Made by a program: the position numbers and the translations under genes. The notes beneath the pieces are model-generated. The model had not been told where the DNA came from. It worked only from the letters and a program-made list of their open reading frames with translations, and made no database searches. A stretch of 64,000 nucleotides of DNA, from NCBI RefSeq assembly GCF_000176135.1, contig NZ_ACZN01000010.1, positions 1 through 64,000 of the forward strand. The letters are read 5' to 3'. Positions 46,794-56,806 of this stretch are shown in pieces (position 1 is the first letter of the stretch; every line of letters begins with the position of its first letter). Source of the DNA: Vibrio coralliilyticus ATCC BAA-450. Lineage in GTDB: Bacteria; Pseudomonadota; Gammaproteobacteria; Enterobacterales; Vibrionaceae.

Positions 46794-47717
46794 TTACTTC
46801 TCCTCGCCTTCTTTCTTACACATTGGGAAGCCAAGAGCTTCACGTGATGCGTAGTACGCTTCTGCAACCGACTTAGTCAGGTTGCGGATACGAAGGATGT
46901 AACGCTGGCGTTCTGTTACTGAGATAGCTTTGCGTGCATCAAGAATGTTGAATGCATGACCCGCTTTAAGAATGCGCTCGTAAGCTGGAAGCGGAAGTGG
47001 CTTCTCAAGCTCAAGCAGTTCTTTGGTTTCTTTTTCACATTGGTCGAAGAAAGTGAATAGGAAATCGACGTCCGCGTGTTCAAAGTTGTACGTTGACTGC
47101 TCCACTTCGTTTTGGTGGAAAATGTCGCCGTAAGTGACTTTGCTGCCGTCAGGTGCGATGTTCCATACGAGATCGTAAACCGAGTCTACTTCTTGAATGT
47201 ACATAGCGAGACGTTCGATACCGTAAGTGATTTCACCGGTTACTGGTTTACACTCAAGGCCACCAACCTGCTGGAAGTAAGTAAACTGAGTCACTTCCAT
47301 GCCGTTTAGCCACACTTCCCAGCCTAGGCCCCATGCGCCTAATGTTGGGTTTTCCCAGTTATCTTCGACGAAACGAATGTCGTGAACCAGAGGATCGACA
47401 CCAAGTACTTCTAGAGAACCTAGGTACAGCTCCTGAATATTGTCTGGCGATGGTTTTAGCGCTACTTGGAATTGGTAGTAGTGCTGAAGACGGTTAGGGT
47501 TTTCACCGTAACGGCCATCGGTCGGACGACGTGAAGGTTGTACGTAAGCTGTAGACATTGGCTCTGGGCCAAGCGCTCGTAGACAAGTCATTGGGTGAGA
47601 GGTACCCGCACCCACTTCCATATCTAGCGGTTGAACAATGGTACAACCATTTTGAGCCCAATAATCCTGCAGCGCGAGGATCATTCCCTGGAAGGTTTTG
47701 ATATCGTATTTTTGCAT
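46794..47717 (-). CDS. glyQ: glycyl-tRNA synthetase alpha subunit
   Basis: The 307-aa class II catalytic subunit, which activates glycine. It has [18 protein letters not shown] near the N-terminus, [11 protein letters not shown] near 36 and [21 protein letters not shown] near 58-78. It is first of glyQS and divergent from mneA across about 480 bp. Confidence 0.97.
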   Translation of the reverse strand: MQKYDIKTFQGMILALQDYWAQNGCTIVQPLDMEVGAGTSHPMTCLRALGPEPMSTAYVQPSRRPTDGRYGENPNRLQHYYQFQVALKPSPDNIQELYLGSLEVLGVDPLVHDIRFVEDNWENPTLGAWGLGWEVWLNGMEVTQFTYFQQVGGLECKPVTGEITYGIERLAMYIQEVDSVYDLVWNIAPDGSKVTYGDIFHQNEVEQSTYNFEHADVDFLFTFFDQCEKETKELLELEKPLPLPAYERILKAGHAFNILDARKAISVTERQRYILRIRNLTKSVAEAYYASREALGFPMCKKEGEEK

Positions 47718-47958
47718 AAGTCAGGTTCGCGCGATTCTTCTGTTGCTGTTATTGATCAAATGTTCGCCGTAGTCATGGCGATTTCTATCACTTTCAGCAC
47801 ATTAATATAATGAAAATAACAATCAAGTATACCCAGATATTGCGTAGGGGAGTAGGGCTAATCTTGATTAATTCCTAGTCAGAATTCTCCTTTAATGGAT
47901 TTTTAATGGCTTATTCGTCCAAATTTTCCTAAAAGGAAGTTTTTGACCACTTTGTTAC

Positions 47959-47987
47959 TTGAGAAATGACATAGAGCTGGATAGAAT
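47959..47987 (+). promoter_or_regulatory. mneA promoter
   Basis: TTGAGA (47959-47964), a 17-nt spacer and TAGAAT (47982-47987) would start transcription near 47994, just before the riboswitch begins. Confidence 0.65.
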
Positions 47988-47993
47988 TGCGCC

Positions 47994-48160
47994 CATCTTT
48001 GGGGAGTAGCTTACCAACACAATCAGCCTGATTGTTTGGTTCGTTCGTCAACATAATTGGTGCACAATCACCATGGCGCTCGAGACTCATCGCCTGATGG
48101 GTTTAGCAAGACCTTAGATAAACATCGTGAACCGGGGTGGGGCACGAGGTTTGTCTTAGG
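47994..48160 (+). ncRNA. yybP-ykoY family (Mn2+) riboswitch upstream of mneA
   Basis: The leader contains GGGGAGTAGC at 48001-48010, the invariant loop of yybP-ykoY RNAs, and the second conserved block CGTCAACAT near 48046-48054. A strong hairpin CCAACACAATCAG..CTGATTGTTTGG sits between them. A further long hairpin (about 48108-48157, AAGAC..GTCTT outer arms and TCGTG..CACGA inner arms) could be the expression platform. The class senses Mn2+ and controls Mn exporters, matching the gene that follows. The 3' boundary is approximate. Confidence 0.82.
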
Positions 48161-48195
48161 TTTAAAATAATTATCCCTGCCTCAATGAGCATGTC

Positions 48196-48750
48196 GTGAG
48201 CGTTTTAGCTATTTCAATTACCACTGTCGCTTTAGCCGAAATTGGTGACAAAACCCAGCTATTGTCTTTGCTGTTGGCCAGTCGTTATCGAAAACCGATA
48301 CCGATTATCGCCGCTATTTTCTTCGCTACTATTGCCAATCACGCCCTTGCGGCTTGGTTAGGTGTGGTTGTGGCCGACTATTTATCACCTGAGGTGCTTA
48401 AGTGGGTCGTGGTGGCAAGTTTTCTCGCTATGGCGGGTTGGGTACTGATCCCAGATAAGCTGGATGATGACGATGAAATTTCTAACCGAGGGCCGTTTGT
48501 CGCCAGTTTTATTGCGTTCTTTATCGCTGAAATTGGTGATAAAACTCAGATTGCCACGTCTATCTTAGGAGCTCAGTTTGCTGATGCGTTGACGTTAGTG
48601 ATAATCGGTACCACGCTGGGCATGCTGGCAGCTAATGTCCCTGTAGTTCTGATTGGTAAATTGTCAGCCGATAAAATGCCGCTCAACCTGATCCGTAAGG
48701 TGACGGCTCTGCTATTTATCGCTCTGGCGGTTGGCGCTGCGTTTTTCTAA
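48196..48750 (+). CDS. mneA: manganese exporter MneA (UPF0016/GDT1 family)
   Basis: A 184-aa inner-membrane protein with two copies of the family motif E-hydrophobic-GDKT, at residues 15-20 and 112-117, each at the start of a three-helix repeat. V. cholerae MneA (VC0022), of this family and locus, exports Mn2+. The start is GTG at 48196 (MSVLAISITTVALAEIGDKT). The ribosome site is weak, which would suit riboswitch control of translation. Confidence 0.88.
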   Translation: MSVLAISITTVALAEIGDKTQLLSLLLASRYRKPIPIIAAIFFATIANHALAAWLGVVVADYLSPEVLKWVVVASFLAMAGWVLIPDKLDDDDEISNRGPFVASFIAFFIAEIGDKTQIATSILGAQFADALTLVIIGTTLGMLAANVPVVLIGKLSADKMPLNLIRKVTALLFIALAVGAAFF

Positions 48751-48958
48751 AACGGTCGCTAACGTGCGATAAAAAGCGGATATCTGGTGGAGAAATGCGA
48801 TAGATCAAACTCTATGCTAAATTCGTGTAAGGGCGTGATCGCTGACATATTCGTGTCATACTTGTCATGCTAACTTAACGGTGTGAATGATGTTACTCAA
48901 GGTGAGAAAGATTCTGTTTATTCTTCAAACACCTAGAGTATAGCGAGAGGGCAACATT

Positions 48959-49219
48959 ATGCTTACACGTTATATGGGGATGACCCCAAAAAGTCAGAGT
49001 TATCTATTCACTTTCGGCTTGGTACTGTGTTTACTGGCAATGGTACTGACCGACATGTGGCTACCGATTGTTGCAGGTTCATTTGTGTTGACCGCGTTGA
49101 CGGTTGAAGCCTGGATTCGAGTCGCGCACATTATCCCAATGCACGAAGAAATGCGGGCAATGCAAAAACAGCTGAGAAAATTGCAATCTGAAGTCCACAC
49201 CATTGAATATGACGAATAA
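48959..49219 (+). CDS. small membrane protein with coiled-coil tail, unknown function
   Basis: An 86-aa protein I do not recognise by name. Two adjacent hydrophobic helices (about residues 14-50) are followed by a charged amphipathic segment (HEEMRAMQKQLRKLQSEVHTIE, split as a likely short coiled coil, residues 58-82). GAGAGGG lies upstream of the ATG, and a terminator follows at 49226, supporting a real monocistronic gene. Confidence 0.72.
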   Translation: MLTRYMGMTPKSQSYLFTFGLVLCLLAMVLTDMWLPIVAGSFVLTALTVEAWIRVAHIIPMHEEMRAMQKQLRKLQSEVHTIEYDE

Positions 49220-49225
49220 ACAAAC

Positions 49226-49248
49226 GGCTGCCCCAGGCAGCCATTTTT
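49226..49248 (+). terminator. terminator after the 86-aa membrane protein gene
   Basis: A 7-bp stem, GGCTGCC / GGCAGCC, with loop CCA is followed by ATTTTTC. Confidence 0.78.
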
Positions 49249-49273
49249 CACTTCAATTAGTTTAGCGTTAACG

Positions 49274-49528
49274 CTAATCCATTCCTTTCTTGATCAGATA
49301 CTGATAAGGCAGCTCTTCAGTTTGAGCCGCAATCAGCTGGTGATCCATAAAGCGGCAGAAGCTCGGAATGTCACGTGTGGTGGATGGGTCATCGGCTTTT
49401 ACCAGCAGAATCTCGCCCTCTTGCATGTTACGGATTGTCTTCCTGACCATCATCACGGGCTCTGGGCAGCGCAGTCCTTCTGCCTCTAAAGTCTGGGTCG
49501 CCTGTTCTGAATTGATTGTCATGGTCAT
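49274..49528 (-). CDS. tusA: sulfurtransferase TusA
   Basis: An 84-aa sulfur carrier that accepts persulfide from IscS and relays it to TusD for 2-thiouridine in tRNA. The active cysteine is C21 in [12 protein letters not shown]. The remainder, [16 protein letters not shown] and PYQYLIKKG, tracks E. coli TusA closely. Two starts, ATG 49528 and ATG 49522, are possible. Confidence 0.95.
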   Translation of the reverse strand: MTMTINSEQATQTLEAEGLRCPEPVMMVRKTIRNMQEGEILLVKADDPSTTRDIPSFCRFMDHQLIAAQTEELPYQYLIKKGMD

Positions 49529-49657
49529 ATCTTTGGTTACCTCAATAGGGGGTAGATAATACTGGTGAAGAAAAAATATTCAATAACCCCTTGGCAAATC
49601 GATCAAATTGTTTTAACTTAGTTAACAAGTTGGTAACATTTAAAACAAGGAGCGCTT

Positions 49658-49843
49658 ATGTTGACAGCTTTAGATCGTCTAACAATCTATTCCGTGCTGT
49701 GCTTTATTTCTTTTTGCGCACTTGTTTTACGTACACCAGCAGAATCGTCGTTTATGCCTTTGCTCGGCATGGTTGCGACGGTTGTAGGGATTTGGCTCGA
49801 GATGCATCGCTGGCCGAGCGCATCTGAAGAGCAAGAAAATTGA
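49658..49843 (+). CDS. small membrane protein, unknown function
   Basis: A 61-aa protein with two hydrophobic helices (about 8-26 and 33-48) and an acidic C-terminus ending SEEQEN. AGGAGCG precedes the ATG, and a terminator follows at 49925. The +2 frame over the same bases (49591-49827) lacks a ribosome site and is a shadow. I do not recognise the family. Confidence 0.68.
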   Translation: MLTALDRLTIYSVLCFISFCALVLRTPAESSFMPLLGMVATVVGIWLEMHRWPSASEEQEN

Positions 49844-49924
49844 TGGTTGAACTTCCAACAACCATTCTCAATTGTAACTACGCTCAATTACATTCCGACA
49901 CTATCCCCATTTTTCTTGGGCTTC

Positions 49925-49949
49925 CCCGCTGAAAGGCGGGATTTTTTTT
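49925..49949 (+). terminator. terminator after the 61-aa membrane protein gene
   Basis: A 5-bp stem, CCCGC / GCGGG, with a 6-nt loop is followed by A and eight T. Confidence 0.75.
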
Positions 49950-50000
49950 ATCTAAAGAGTACAATTCAATAAATACACCCTTCATTTTAAGTGGCTATTT

Positions 50001-50942
50001 GTGGAATTAGAAGACATCTATCGCCGTGATCTGAATTTGCTGGTGGCGTTGCGGGTTTTAATCGAAGAGTGCAGTGTCAGTAAGGCAGCACATCGACTTA
50101 ATCTTAGCCAGTCTGCGATGAGCCGAGTGTTAGGTCGGTTGCGTGATATGCTGGATGACCCTTTGTTTACACGCCAGGGGCAACACCTGATTCCAACCGA
50201 AAAAGCGCTTGAAGTCGACAAAGCACTGGGAGAGCCGCTGGAGTCTCTGCGTCAGGTGTTGTCTCCGATTCAAACTGAACCGCAAAGCTTTGAGAACACC
50301 TTCAATATCGCCACCACTGACTATGCGATGCAGACTATTCTGCCCTTTGCTTTGCCGCGTATTTATCAGGAAGCGCCCAATGTGTCGATTAACTTTCTAC
50401 CTCTGCAACATGACCGATTAGCTGATCAGTTGACGTATGAGGGGGCGGATTTAGCCATATGCCGACCTATTGGCCCAGTAGAGCCACTGCGCAGTGAAAT
50501 TCTTGGGCGTGTAGGGGTTTTATGTCTCTTATCTAAACAGCACCCGTTGGCCAACACGTCACTCAGTCTGAAGGACTACCTAACCTATCCACATGCGATG
50601 ATTGCTATCAGTGATGGCGTCAAAGCGTTAATTGAGCAGGCTCTGGTCGATCAGCCAAAACGAAAAATGGTGCTGCGGGCTTATCATCTGGAAGCGGCAT
50701 TGGCGATTGTGGATACCATGCCGCTGATCATTACGGTGCCAGCGGATTTAGCTTATCTGGTTGCAGAGCGTTACGATTTGGCGGTTAAACCTTTGCCGTT
50801 CCAGTTCACGCCGTTTGATTATTCTATGATCTGGCATGCACGTTGCGAGCACTCACCAGCACAGGAATGGCTGCGATCTGTGGTGAGAGAAGAGTGTAGC
50901 CGTTTGATTGCCAAACGTATCGCAGATATGGGATTGGATTAA
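50001..50942 (+). CDS. LysR-family transcriptional regulator
   Basis: A 313-aa LysR-type regulator with an N-terminal helix-turn-helix (CSVSKAAHRLNLSQSAMSRVL near 24-44) and a two-lobed effector domain. The N-terminal pattern RRDLNLLVALRVLIEE resembles the NodD/LeuO/YidZ branch. The start is GTG at 50001. The target is not evident: the downstream gene acuI is convergent and the upstream one small and unrelated. Confidence 0.85.
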   Translation: MELEDIYRRDLNLLVALRVLIEECSVSKAAHRLNLSQSAMSRVLGRLRDMLDDPLFTRQGQHLIPTEKALEVDKALGEPLESLRQVLSPIQTEPQSFENTFNIATTDYAMQTILPFALPRIYQEAPNVSINFLPLQHDRLADQLTYEGADLAICRPIGPVEPLRSEILGRVGVLCLLSKQHPLANTSLSLKDYLTYPHAMIAISDGVKALIEQALVDQPKRKMVLRAYHLEAALAIVDTMPLIITVPADLAYLVAERYDLAVKPLPFQFTPFDYSMIWHARCEHSPAQEWLRSVVREECSRLIAKRIADMGLD

Positions 50943-50961
50943 CACGATTTCGATCGATACA

Positions 50962-50988
50962 AAAAGAGCCAGCAATGCTGGCTCTTTT
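50962..50988. terminator. bidirectional terminator between the LysR gene and acuI
   Basis: A 12-bp stem, AAAAGAGCCAGC / GCTGGCTCTTTT, with a 3-nt loop has T-runs on both strands between convergent genes. Confidence 0.85.
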
Positions 50989-51004
50989 ACTTTGAATCTT
51001 AGAA

Positions 51005-51985
51005 TTACAGCTTAATCACAACGCGACCTGTTACTTGACCGTTAGTGATGTCTTCTGCGTACTTTGGTGCATCGGCAAGAGCCACTTCAGTACAGGCTTG
51101 CTCAAAGTAGCTGTCAGGTAGTAGTTCAACCAGTTTTTCCCAAGCGGCGATACGCTTCTCTGTTGGGCACATCACTGAGTCTACGCCTTGCAAGCGAACA
51201 TTACGCAGAATAAAAGGCATCACTGTGGTCGGTAGGTCAAAGCCACCCGCCAGACCACAAGCGGCTACTGCGCTGTTGTAATCCATTTGCGCCAGTACTT
51301 TCGCTAGGACTTTGCTGCCCACGGTATCAACGGCGCCAGCCCAAACTTGTTTTTCCAGTGGGCGTGCGGGTTCTTCAAACTCGACACGATCAATGATGCG
51401 ACTTGCGCCCAGCTTTTCTAGGAGAGGACCATTTTGTTCAATACGGCCAGTCACCGCCGCCACTTTGTAGCCGAGCGTTGCCAATAGCGTTACCGCTACT
51501 GAACCCACACCACCACTGGCGCCTGTGACCAGAATTTCACCTGACTCAGGTTTGACATCAGCGTCGATAAGCGCTTGAACACACAGCATGGCAGTAAAGC
51601 CAGCGGTGCCAACCATCATGGCCTTTTTGCTGTCGATCCCTTTTGGCAGTGGCACCAACCAGTCTGCTTTTAGGCGCGCACGTTGAGCCATACCACCCCA
51701 GTGATTCTCACCCACACCCCAGCCAGTTAATACGACTTTATCGCCGACTTGGTAACGTTCATCATCTGAGTGAGCAACGGTGCCTGCCATATCGATGCCC
51801 GGTACCATAGGGAAGTTGCGGATGATCTTACCTTTGCCAGTGATCGCCAGACCATCTTTGTAGTTGAGTGATGAGTAATCGACATCGATCAGTACGTCGC
51901 CTTGTGGCAACTGTGCTTCGTCGATTTGTTCTACAGAGGCGATGGTGCGTTTTTCTTCTTGGTTTAGAATCAGTGCGTTAAACAT
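51005..51985 (-). CDS. acuI: acrylyl-CoA reductase AcuI / YhdH family oxidoreductase
   Basis: A 326-aa medium-chain dehydrogenase/reductase without zinc-ligand cysteines, close to E. coli YhdH/AcuI, which reduces acrylyl-CoA to propionyl-CoA with NADPH. The N-terminal part has DYSSLNYKDGLAITGKG near 36-52, and PGIDMAGTV. The Rossmann motif VTGASGGVGSVAVTLLA is near 153-169. It is monocistronic. Vibrios can meet acrylate from DMSP breakdown, though physiological use here is inferred. Confidence 0.88.
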   Translation of the reverse strand: MFNALILNQEEKRTIASVEQIDEAQLPQGDVLIDVDYSSLNYKDGLAITGKGKIIRNFPMVPGIDMAGTVAHSDDERYQVGDKVVLTGWGVGENHWGGMAQRARLKADWLVPLPKGIDSKKAMMVGTAGFTAMLCVQALIDADVKPESGEILVTGASGGVGSVAVTLLATLGYKVAAVTGRIEQNGPLLEKLGASRIIDRVEFEEPARPLEKQVWAGAVDTVGSKVLAKVLAQMDYNSAVAACGLAGGFDLPTTVMPFILRNVRLQGVDSVMCPTEKRIAAWEKLVELLPDSYFEQACTEVALADAPKYAEDITNGQVTGRVVIKL

Positions 51986-52124
51986 AGATGGTCTCCACTA
52001 CGCGGTAGCAAACATTTAAAAACTGATATTGAGTGTAGACTGAAAGTCACTATGACTAAAATGAAACTTTAGCATTATATACATGCATACAGTGCATTGT
52101 GGAAAGTCGTATTGGGCAGTAAAG

Positions 52125-52152
52125 AAAAAGCCAGTCATGTGACTGGCTTTTT
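52125..52152 (-). terminator. ilv operon terminator
   Basis: A 13-bp perfect stem, AAAAAGCCAGTCA / TGACTGGCTTTTT, with a 2-nt loop lies 6 nt after the ilvA stop and ends the ilvGMEDA message. Confidence 0.88.
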
Positions 52153-52157
52153 GATGA

Positions 52158-53705
52158 TTAAGAAAGGAAAAACTTATACGACGGGTTGTCGGTTTCGTCT
52201 TTGCATTGATAACCCAGCTCTCGCAAATGGGCGGAAAATCGTGATAAATCGGCTTCATCCAGTTCAAAGCCACACAATACTCGACCATAGTCGGCACCAT
52301 GGTTGCGATAGTTGAACAGACTGATGTTCCAATGTGTGCCTAATGTGCTGAGGAATTTCAGCAATGCACCTGGGTACTCTGGGAACTCAAAGCTGTATAG
52401 ACGTTCTTTCAGCTGCTTCGACGGCTTACCACCAATCATGTAACGAATGTGCAGTTTTGCCATTTCGTCGTCTGACAAGTCGACCACAGGGTAACCACCT
52501 TCACGCAGATCGTGAATGATGTGTTCCAGCTCTTCCTGCCCACCTTGTAGACGGACACCAACAAAAATGTTGGCCAGATCGTCATCGTTGTAGCGGTAGT
52601 TGAACTCAGTGACCGCTCGGCCGCCAATTAAGTTACAGAACTCAAAGAATGCGCCTTGGCGTTCTGGAATCGTGACTGCCAGCAGGCCTTCACGTTTTTC
52701 ACCCAGTTCACAACGCTCAGAGACGTAGCGCAGACCGTGGAAGTTCGTGTTCGCACCTGACAGAACAGTACCTAGGTTGCTGTTCTTAAGCTCGTTTTGC
52801 TCGGCGTATTTCTTCAACCCAGCTAAAGCTAGCGCACCAGAAGGCTCTGCGATAGCGCGCGTATCTTCAAAGATGTCTTTGACTGCGGCGCAAATCTCAT
52901 CGCTGGAAACGGTAATGTGTCCATCGAGGTACTTTTGACATAAGCGGAACGTCTCTTCACCGATGCGTTTTACCGCGACGCCATCAGCAAACATGCTGAC
53001 CTGATCGAGAACGACGGGCTCACCCGCATCTAAAGCTGCCTTAAGACACGCTGAATCTTCAGGCTCAACCGCGATGACTTTGATTTCTGGCATCAGCTGT
53101 TTGACCAACACCGCCACACCAGCTGCTAAACCACCGCCACCAACTGGCACAAAGATATGATCGAGATGACCATTTTGTTGCAGCATCTCAATGCCAATGG
53201 TGCCTTGGCCCGCGATCACTAATGGGTGATCAAAAGGAGGCACAAATGTATAGCCATATTGTTCTGACAAACGCTCGGCTTCAGCTTTGGCTTCATCAAA
53301 GTTATTGCCGTGCAGTACCACGTGACCGCCAAAACCACGTACCGCTTCGACTTTAATGTCAGGTGTGGTCTTTGGCATCACAATTGTGGTTTTGATACCA
53401 AGCTTAGTGCCGGAAAGCGCCATACCTTGTGCATGGTTACCCGCTGAGGCGGCAATCACGCCAGCGGCCTTCTGCGCTTCAGACAAACTGGCAACCATAT
53501 TGTAGGCGCCACGTAGTTTGAACGAATGAACTGGCTGGCGGTCTTCGCGCTTGATTTGCACTTTGTTGCCAATTCGTTCACTCAGGCGTGGCATTTCCTG
53601 CAAAGGCGTTACCGTTGCTGCTTCATAAACCGGAGCTCTTAAGATATGGCGCAGATAGTCTGCGCCAGTCTGATGAGCTTTCCCTGAAAAGAGAGAATCA
53701 GACAT
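52158..53705 (-). CDS. ilvA: threonine ammonia-lyase, biosynthetic IlvA
   Basis: A 515-aa PLP enzyme that deaminates threonine to 2-oxobutanoate, the first step to isoleucine. The PLP lysine lies in HSFKLRGAYN near 61-70, the glycine loop is VGGGGLAAG near 188, and SAGNHAQG is near 88. Two C-terminal ACT-like regulatory domains (about 325-510) mark the isoleucine-inhibited biosynthetic form. It is last of the operon, 3 nt after ilvD. Confidence 0.96.
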   Translation of the reverse strand: MSDSLFSGKAHQTGADYLRHILRAPVYEAATVTPLQEMPRLSERIGNKVQIKREDRQPVHSFKLRGAYNMVASLSEAQKAAGVIAASAGNHAQGMALSGTKLGIKTTIVMPKTTPDIKVEAVRGFGGHVVLHGNNFDEAKAEAERLSEQYGYTFVPPFDHPLVIAGQGTIGIEMLQQNGHLDHIFVPVGGGGLAAGVAVLVKQLMPEIKVIAVEPEDSACLKAALDAGEPVVLDQVSMFADGVAVKRIGEETFRLCQKYLDGHITVSSDEICAAVKDIFEDTRAIAEPSGALALAGLKKYAEQNELKNSNLGTVLSGANTNFHGLRYVSERCELGEKREGLLAVTIPERQGAFFEFCNLIGGRAVTEFNYRYNDDDLANIFVGVRLQGGQEELEHIIHDLREGGYPVVDLSDDEMAKLHIRYMIGGKPSKQLKERLYSFEFPEYPGALLKFLSTLGTHWNISLFNYRNHGADYGRVLCGFELDEADLSRFSAHLRELGYQCKDETDNPSYKFFLS

Positions 53706-53708
53706 AAG

Positions 53709-55550
53709 CTAGTCCTCTAGCTTAGATTTATCTCGCACTGCCCCTTTGTCAGCACTGGTTGCCATACTTGCGTACGCTTTGAGTGCAAAAGAAACTTCAC
53801 GTTGACGATCGACTGGTTTCCAGCCCAGTTCGTCTTGTTTTGCACGGCGCTCAGCAAGTTCCTGCTCTGAGACTTCTAGAGAAATAGAACGGTTTGGAAT
53901 ATCAATTGCGATCATATCGCCTTGTTTCACCAGACCAATCGCACCACCATTCGCCGCTTCAGGTGAAGCATGACCAATGGACAGGCCAGACGTACCGCCA
54001 GAGAAGCGACCATCTGTCAGCAGTGCACACTCTTTACCAAGCCCCATTGATTTCAGGTAAGTGGTTGGATAAAGCATTTCCTGCATACCTGGGCCCCCTT
54101 TAGGGCCTTCATAGCGGATGACAACCACATCGCCTGCTTTGACTTTACCGCCTAAGATGCCTTCAACGGCGTCTTCTTGGCTTTCAAACACTACAGCAGG
54201 ACCAGTGAATTTATGAATGCTCTCATCAACGCCAGCTGTTTTCACAATACAACCATCAAGAGCGATGTTGCCTGACAGAACGGCTAGGCCTCCTTCTTGA
54301 GAGAACGCGTGATCGATTGAACGGATACAACCATCAGCGCGATCATCATCAAGACGATCCCAACGACAATCTTGTGAGAAAGCTTTGGTAGTACGAATGC
54401 CTGCAGGGCCTGCGCGGAAGAACTTCAATACATCTTCATCTTCCGTTTGGATGATGTCGTATTGTGCTAGCTGCTCTTTCATTGAAAGGCCGAGCACGGT
54501 GCGCGCATCATTGTGAAGCAAACCTGCGCGGTCTAGCTCACCGAGGATAGCCATAACACCACCCGCGCGGTGTACGTCTTCCATGTGATATTTCTGAGTT
54601 GATGGCGCCACTTTACATAGGTGAGGTACTTTGCGAGATAAGCGATCGATATCTTCCATATCGAAGTCAATCTCACCTTCTTGCGCAGCAGCGAGCAGGT
54701 GAAGAATGGTATTAGTTGAGCCGCCCATGGCGATATCAAGCGCCATTGCGTTTTCGAATGCATCAAAAGTGGCGATATTGCGCGGCAGTGCAGATTCATC
54801 ATCTTGCTCGTAGTAACGGCGTGTCAGTTCAACGATACGTTTACCAGCGTTGATAAATAGTTCTTCGCGGTCTGCGTGTGTCGCTAGCATTGAACCGTTA
54901 CCTGGCTGAGAAAGACCAAGCGCTTCAGTCAGGCAGTTCATTGAGTTCGCTGTGAACATACCTGAACATGAACCACATGTCGGACATGCGCTGCGTTCGA
55001 TCTGTTCACTTTGCTCGTCTGAAACTTTCGGGTCTGCACCTTGGATCATCGCATCAACCAAGTCTAGCTTGATGATTTGGTCAGAAAGCTTAGTTTTACC
55101 CGCTTCCATTGGACCGCCAGAAACAAAGATTACTGGGATGTTAAGGCGCATTGACGCCATTAGCATTCCCGGAGTGATTTTGTCACAGTTGGAGATACAT
55201 ACCATGGCATCGGCACAGTGAGCATTCACCATGTACTCTACCGAGTCAGCGATAAGCTCACGCGATGGCAGTGAATAAAGCATGCCACCGTGGCCCATTG
55301 CGATACCATCGTCGACTGCGATGGTGTTGAATTCTTTGGCTATACCGCCTGCTTTCTCGATTTCACCGGCGACCAGTTGGCCCATATCTTTAAGGTGAAC
55401 GTGGCCCGGTACAAACTGAGTGAATGAGTTCACGACTGCGATGATTGGCTTACCAAAATCTTCATCTTTTACGCCAGTTGCACGCCACAGTGCACGAGCA
55501 CCCGCCATGTTACGACCGTGAGTGGTGGTTGCTGATCTGTATTTAGGCAT
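53709..55550 (-). CDS. ilvD: dihydroxy-acid dehydratase IlvD
   Basis: A 613-aa Fe-S enzyme that converts dihydroxy-acids to 2-oxo acids for valine and isoleucine. Cluster cysteines lie in [12 protein letters not shown] near 119-130 and [19 protein letters not shown] near 191-209. The length matches E. coli (616). It lies 13 nt after ilvE. Confidence 0.97.
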   Translation of the reverse strand: MPKYRSATTTHGRNMAGARALWRATGVKDEDFGKPIIAVVNSFTQFVPGHVHLKDMGQLVAGEIEKAGGIAKEFNTIAVDDGIAMGHGGMLYSLPSRELIADSVEYMVNAHCADAMVCISNCDKITPGMLMASMRLNIPVIFVSGGPMEAGKTKLSDQIIKLDLVDAMIQGADPKVSDEQSEQIERSACPTCGSCSGMFTANSMNCLTEALGLSQPGNGSMLATHADREELFINAGKRIVELTRRYYEQDDESALPRNIATFDAFENAMALDIAMGGSTNTILHLLAAAQEGEIDFDMEDIDRLSRKVPHLCKVAPSTQKYHMEDVHRAGGVMAILGELDRAGLLHNDARTVLGLSMKEQLAQYDIIQTEDEDVLKFFRAGPAGIRTTKAFSQDCRWDRLDDDRADGCIRSIDHAFSQEGGLAVLSGNIALDGCIVKTAGVDESIHKFTGPAVVFESQEDAVEGILGGKVKAGDVVVIRYEGPKGGPGMQEMLYPTTYLKSMGLGKECALLTDGRFSGGTSGLSIGHASPEAANGGAIGLVKQGDMIAIDIPNRSISLEVSEQELAERRAKQDELGWKPVDRQREVSFALKAYASMATSADKGAVRDKSKLED

Positions 55551-55563
55551 CTTACTACTTCCT

Positions 55564-56508
55564 TTATTTTGCCGCGTCTGCTGGGTAAACGTAATCTAAC
55601 CAGCCCCACTTATCTTCAGTGGTGCCGTTGAATAGTCCAAAGTAAGCTTCTTGCAGCTCTTTGGTGATAGGGCCGCGTTTACCGCTGCCTACGTCAATTT
55701 TATCTATGGTTGCAACAGGAACGACCTCTGCTGCAGTACCTGTCATAAACACTTCGTCTGCTAGATAAAGTGCTTCGCGAGCAATGTTTGCTTCGCGTAC
55801 TTGGTAACCTTTGTCACGAGCGATGGTCATGATCGAATCACGAGTAATGCCCGGTAGGATGGCGCTGGTTGCTGGTGGCGTGGTGATCACACCATCTTTA
55901 ATCACAAAGATGTTCTCACCTGCGCCTTCAGATAAATAACCATCAACACTTAATGCAATACCCTCATCGTAGCCATGACGACGTGCTTCACCGCCAACCA
56001 GCAATGAAGACAGGTAGTTACCGCCAGCTTTCGCTGCGGTTGGAATGGTGTTTGGCGCCGCACGGTTCCAGCTGGAAATCATCGCATCGACCCCTTTCTC
56101 CAAGGCTTCTTCACCTAGGTAAGAGCCCCATGGGAAAGCGGCTATGATCAGGTCCATTTCGGTGCCCTGCGGTGGACACACACCGAGGCCAACATTGCCA
56201 ACAAAACCTAGCGGACGAATATAAGCGCTATCGAGTTTGTTCTCGCGCAGTGTTTCGCGCGTCGCTTCCATGATTTCATCCACAGAGTAAGGGATAGGGA
56301 AACGGTAGATTTTGGCTGAATCCTTCAGTCGCTTCGCATGCTCACGATGGCGGAATATAATTGGTCCTTTAGGCGTGTTGTAGCAGCGCACACCTTCAAA
56401 TACTGAAGTACCGTAGTGCATCGCATGAGTCAATACGTGAACATTCGCTTCTTTCCACGGTACCAGCTTGCCATTAAACCAAATGTAATCCGCTGTTGTA
56501 GTAGCCAT
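55564..56508 (-). CDS. ilvE: branched-chain amino acid aminotransferase IlvE
   Basis: A 314-aa fold type IV PLP transaminase, the last step to valine, isoleucine and leucine. The PLP lysine is in [12 protein letters not shown] near 161, with the family pattern [14 protein letters not shown] near 257-270. It lies 12 nt after ilvM. Confidence 0.96.
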   Translation of the reverse strand: MATTTADYIWFNGKLVPWKEANVHVLTHAMHYGTSVFEGVRCYNTPKGPIIFRHREHAKRLKDSAKIYRFPIPYSVDEIMEATRETLRENKLDSAYIRPLGFVGNVGLGVCPPQGTEMDLIIAAFPWGSYLGEEALEKGVDAMISSWNRAAPNTIPTAAKAGGNYLSSLLVGGEARRHGYDEGIALSVDGYLSEGAGENIFVIKDGVITTPPATSAILPGITRDSIMTIARDKGYQVREANIAREALYLADEVFMTGTAAEVVPVATIDKIDVGSGKRGPITKELQEAYFGLFNGTTEDKWGWLDYVYPADAAK

Positions 56509-56520
56509 TATTGCCTTCCT

Positions 56521-56805
56521 TTATGCACAAATTTTTTGTTGTAGGTTGTTATTCGGTAGCTCGTCACTGGCGATTTGTGTTACCTCAACCGTGCGCACAT
56601 CCCAGAGCTTTTCAATCTGATTGGTCAGAAAGGAGATCGGACGATCGCTGTCGACGATGATCTCGACACTGGCAATCTTGCTCTCATGGTTCTGTGTGCC
56701 TGCAACTTGTCTAACAATGAAACCACGATGGCGAACCACACGAAGAACACGCTCCAGCAGTACCGGTTTGTCGTCTGCTTTAATGTCGATTAGATATCTT
56801 TCCAT
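56521..56805 (-). CDS. ilvM: acetolactate synthase II small (regulatory) subunit IlvM
   Basis: A 94-aa ACT-domain subunit needed for IlvG activity. The start is ATG at 56805 (MERYLIDIKADDKPVLLERVL), 1 nt after the ilvG stop with GGAG ten bases upstream; the in-frame ATG at 56841 lies inside ilvG. The HRGFIVRQV segment is typical. Confidence 0.93.
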   Translation of the reverse strand: MERYLIDIKADDKPVLLERVLRVVRHRGFIVRQVAGTQNHESKIASVEIIVDSDRPISFLTNQIEKLWDVRTVEVTQIASDELPNNNLQQKICA

Positions 56806-56806
56806 C

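Noticed and set aside
49591..49827. 78-aa frame overlapping the 61-aa membrane protein gene
   Set aside because: No Shine-Dalgarno; the competing frame at 49658 has AGGAG and a membrane-protein composition.
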